6,278 nt of DNA from an uncultured Mycoplasmataceae bacterium (GTDB lineage Bacteria; Bacillota_I; Bacilli_A; Mycoplasmatales; Mycoplasmoidaceae), in contig CASGBP010000092.1 in the NCBI GenBank assembly GCA_949299825.1, forward strand, positions 1 to 6,278, in the 5' to 3' direction. Made by a program: the position numbers and the translations under genes. Within the stretch, counting starts at the first letter, position 1; each line of letters begins with the position of its first letter. Below the pieces are notes generated by a model that was given only the letters and a program-made list of their open reading frames with translations, searched no databases and was not told the origin of the DNA. Shown one piece after another: positions 5,943-6,278 of this stretch.

Positions 5943-6278
5943 CTATTTTTTGTTTACATAATTAAAATTTTGATTTTTACTAAATCCAAATACTATTGGT
6001 TCAGTTCCATCAAGGTTTTCAAGATGCATGTCAATTACATTAATTTGATGATTAAAGTAAGACTTATAATAATATTTACCACTATCTAAATCAATGCATG
6101 AAGTATATAATGTAATGTCGTCATGAAAGGTATTTTCATTAATCTTGACCTTTACTGATCCTTTAACCATAATTGCAGGTTCTAAAATGTGAAAAAATTG
6201 GGTAATTAGATCTTCAAGTGAATCTCCATTATTACTAGTCATTTTATGAAAAGCTGTTCTAATAAATCTAGAAGGAGG
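5943..6278 (-). CDS. Choloylglycine hydrolase / linear amide C-N hydrolase family, C-terminal part (5' end outside window)
   Basis: The frame is open to the right edge, leaving 111 visible residues ending at TAG 5943-5945. It matches the C-terminal third of the bile salt hydrolase/penicillin V acylase family (Ntn hydrolases cleaving linear amide C-N bonds). It begins with PPSRFIRTAF, which contains the family's conserved SRF-x-R segment. It continues with a hydrophobic helix (LITQFFHILEPAIMVKG), then DDITLYTSCIDLDSGKYYYKSY, equivalent to the family's T-x-Y-T-S-x-x-D strands, and NHQINVIDM, equivalent to the N-x-Q-I-x-x-V-D segment. An ATG at 6240-6242 lies inside the domain and is not the real start. 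The nucleophilic N-terminal Cys is off-window, so activity and substrate (bile salt, acyl-homoserine lactone or penicillin V) cannot be judged. It is co-oriented with the GHKL-Z1 operon, 66 bp upstream. Confidence 0.9.
   Translation of the reverse strand, partial: PPSRFIRTAFHKMTSNNGDSLEDLITQFFHILEPAIMVKGSVKVKINENTFHDDITLYTSCIDLDSGKYYYKSYFNHQINVIDMHLENLDGTEPIVFGFSKNQNFNYVNKK

Noticed and set aside
1..6278. CRISPR array, insertion sequence, attachment site or transposase
   Set aside because: No regularly spaced direct repeats, terminal inverted repeats or transposase/integrase motifs were seen on either strand.

Overview
The window reads as chromosome of a wall-less bacterium (Mollicutes, perhaps the Spiroplasma/Entomoplasma/Mycoplasma group). 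Base composition is very AT-rich, roughly a quarter G+C by eye. UGA is read as tryptophan: 16 in-frame TGA codons fall inside otherwise continuous conserved proteins, and no TGG tryptophan codon was found. Under the standard code the DegV, cyclo-ligase-like, Z1 and GHKL genes would each look broken. With genetic code 4 all four are intact.

Layout from left to right: (1) the 3' end of a plus-strand coiled-coil protein (2-172); (2) a convergent minus-strand DegV-family fatty-acid-binding protein (287-1162); (3) a 48-bp divergent promoter region, then a plus-strand pair, a YtpR-type tRNA-binding-domain protein (1211-1807) overlapping a degenerate 5-formyltetrahydrofolate cyclo-ligase homologue (1794-2369); (4) a minus-strand two-gene operon, first a MutL/MORC-like GHKL ATPase (4410-5876) and then a Z1-domain superfamily 2 helicase-like ATPase (2366-4423); (5) the 3' end of a minus-strand choloylglycine hydrolase/penicillin V acylase family enzyme (5943-6278), cut by the window edge.

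The most interesting part is the GHKL-Z1 pair. GHKL ATPases next to Z1 proteins are the signature of predicted MutL/MORC-type restriction-like defence systems, including Mza. Those systems normally also encode a PD-(D/E)XK protein, an AIPR protein and/or a DNA cytosine methyltransferase. Here the pair is enclosed: the Z1 stop codon overlaps the stop of the convergent housekeeping-like gene, and a metabolic enzyme gene lies immediately upstream. No partner gene is present on either side. The two genes overlap by 14 bp and the second has a ribosome binding site inside the first, so they are probably translated together. The operon has its own candidate promoter, with a perfect 8+8 bp dyad between the -10 element and the start codon.

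The remaining genes look like ordinary Mollicutes metabolic or accessory genes. One oddity is the cyclo-ligase homologue, which has lost the glycine-rich catalytic loop of its family.
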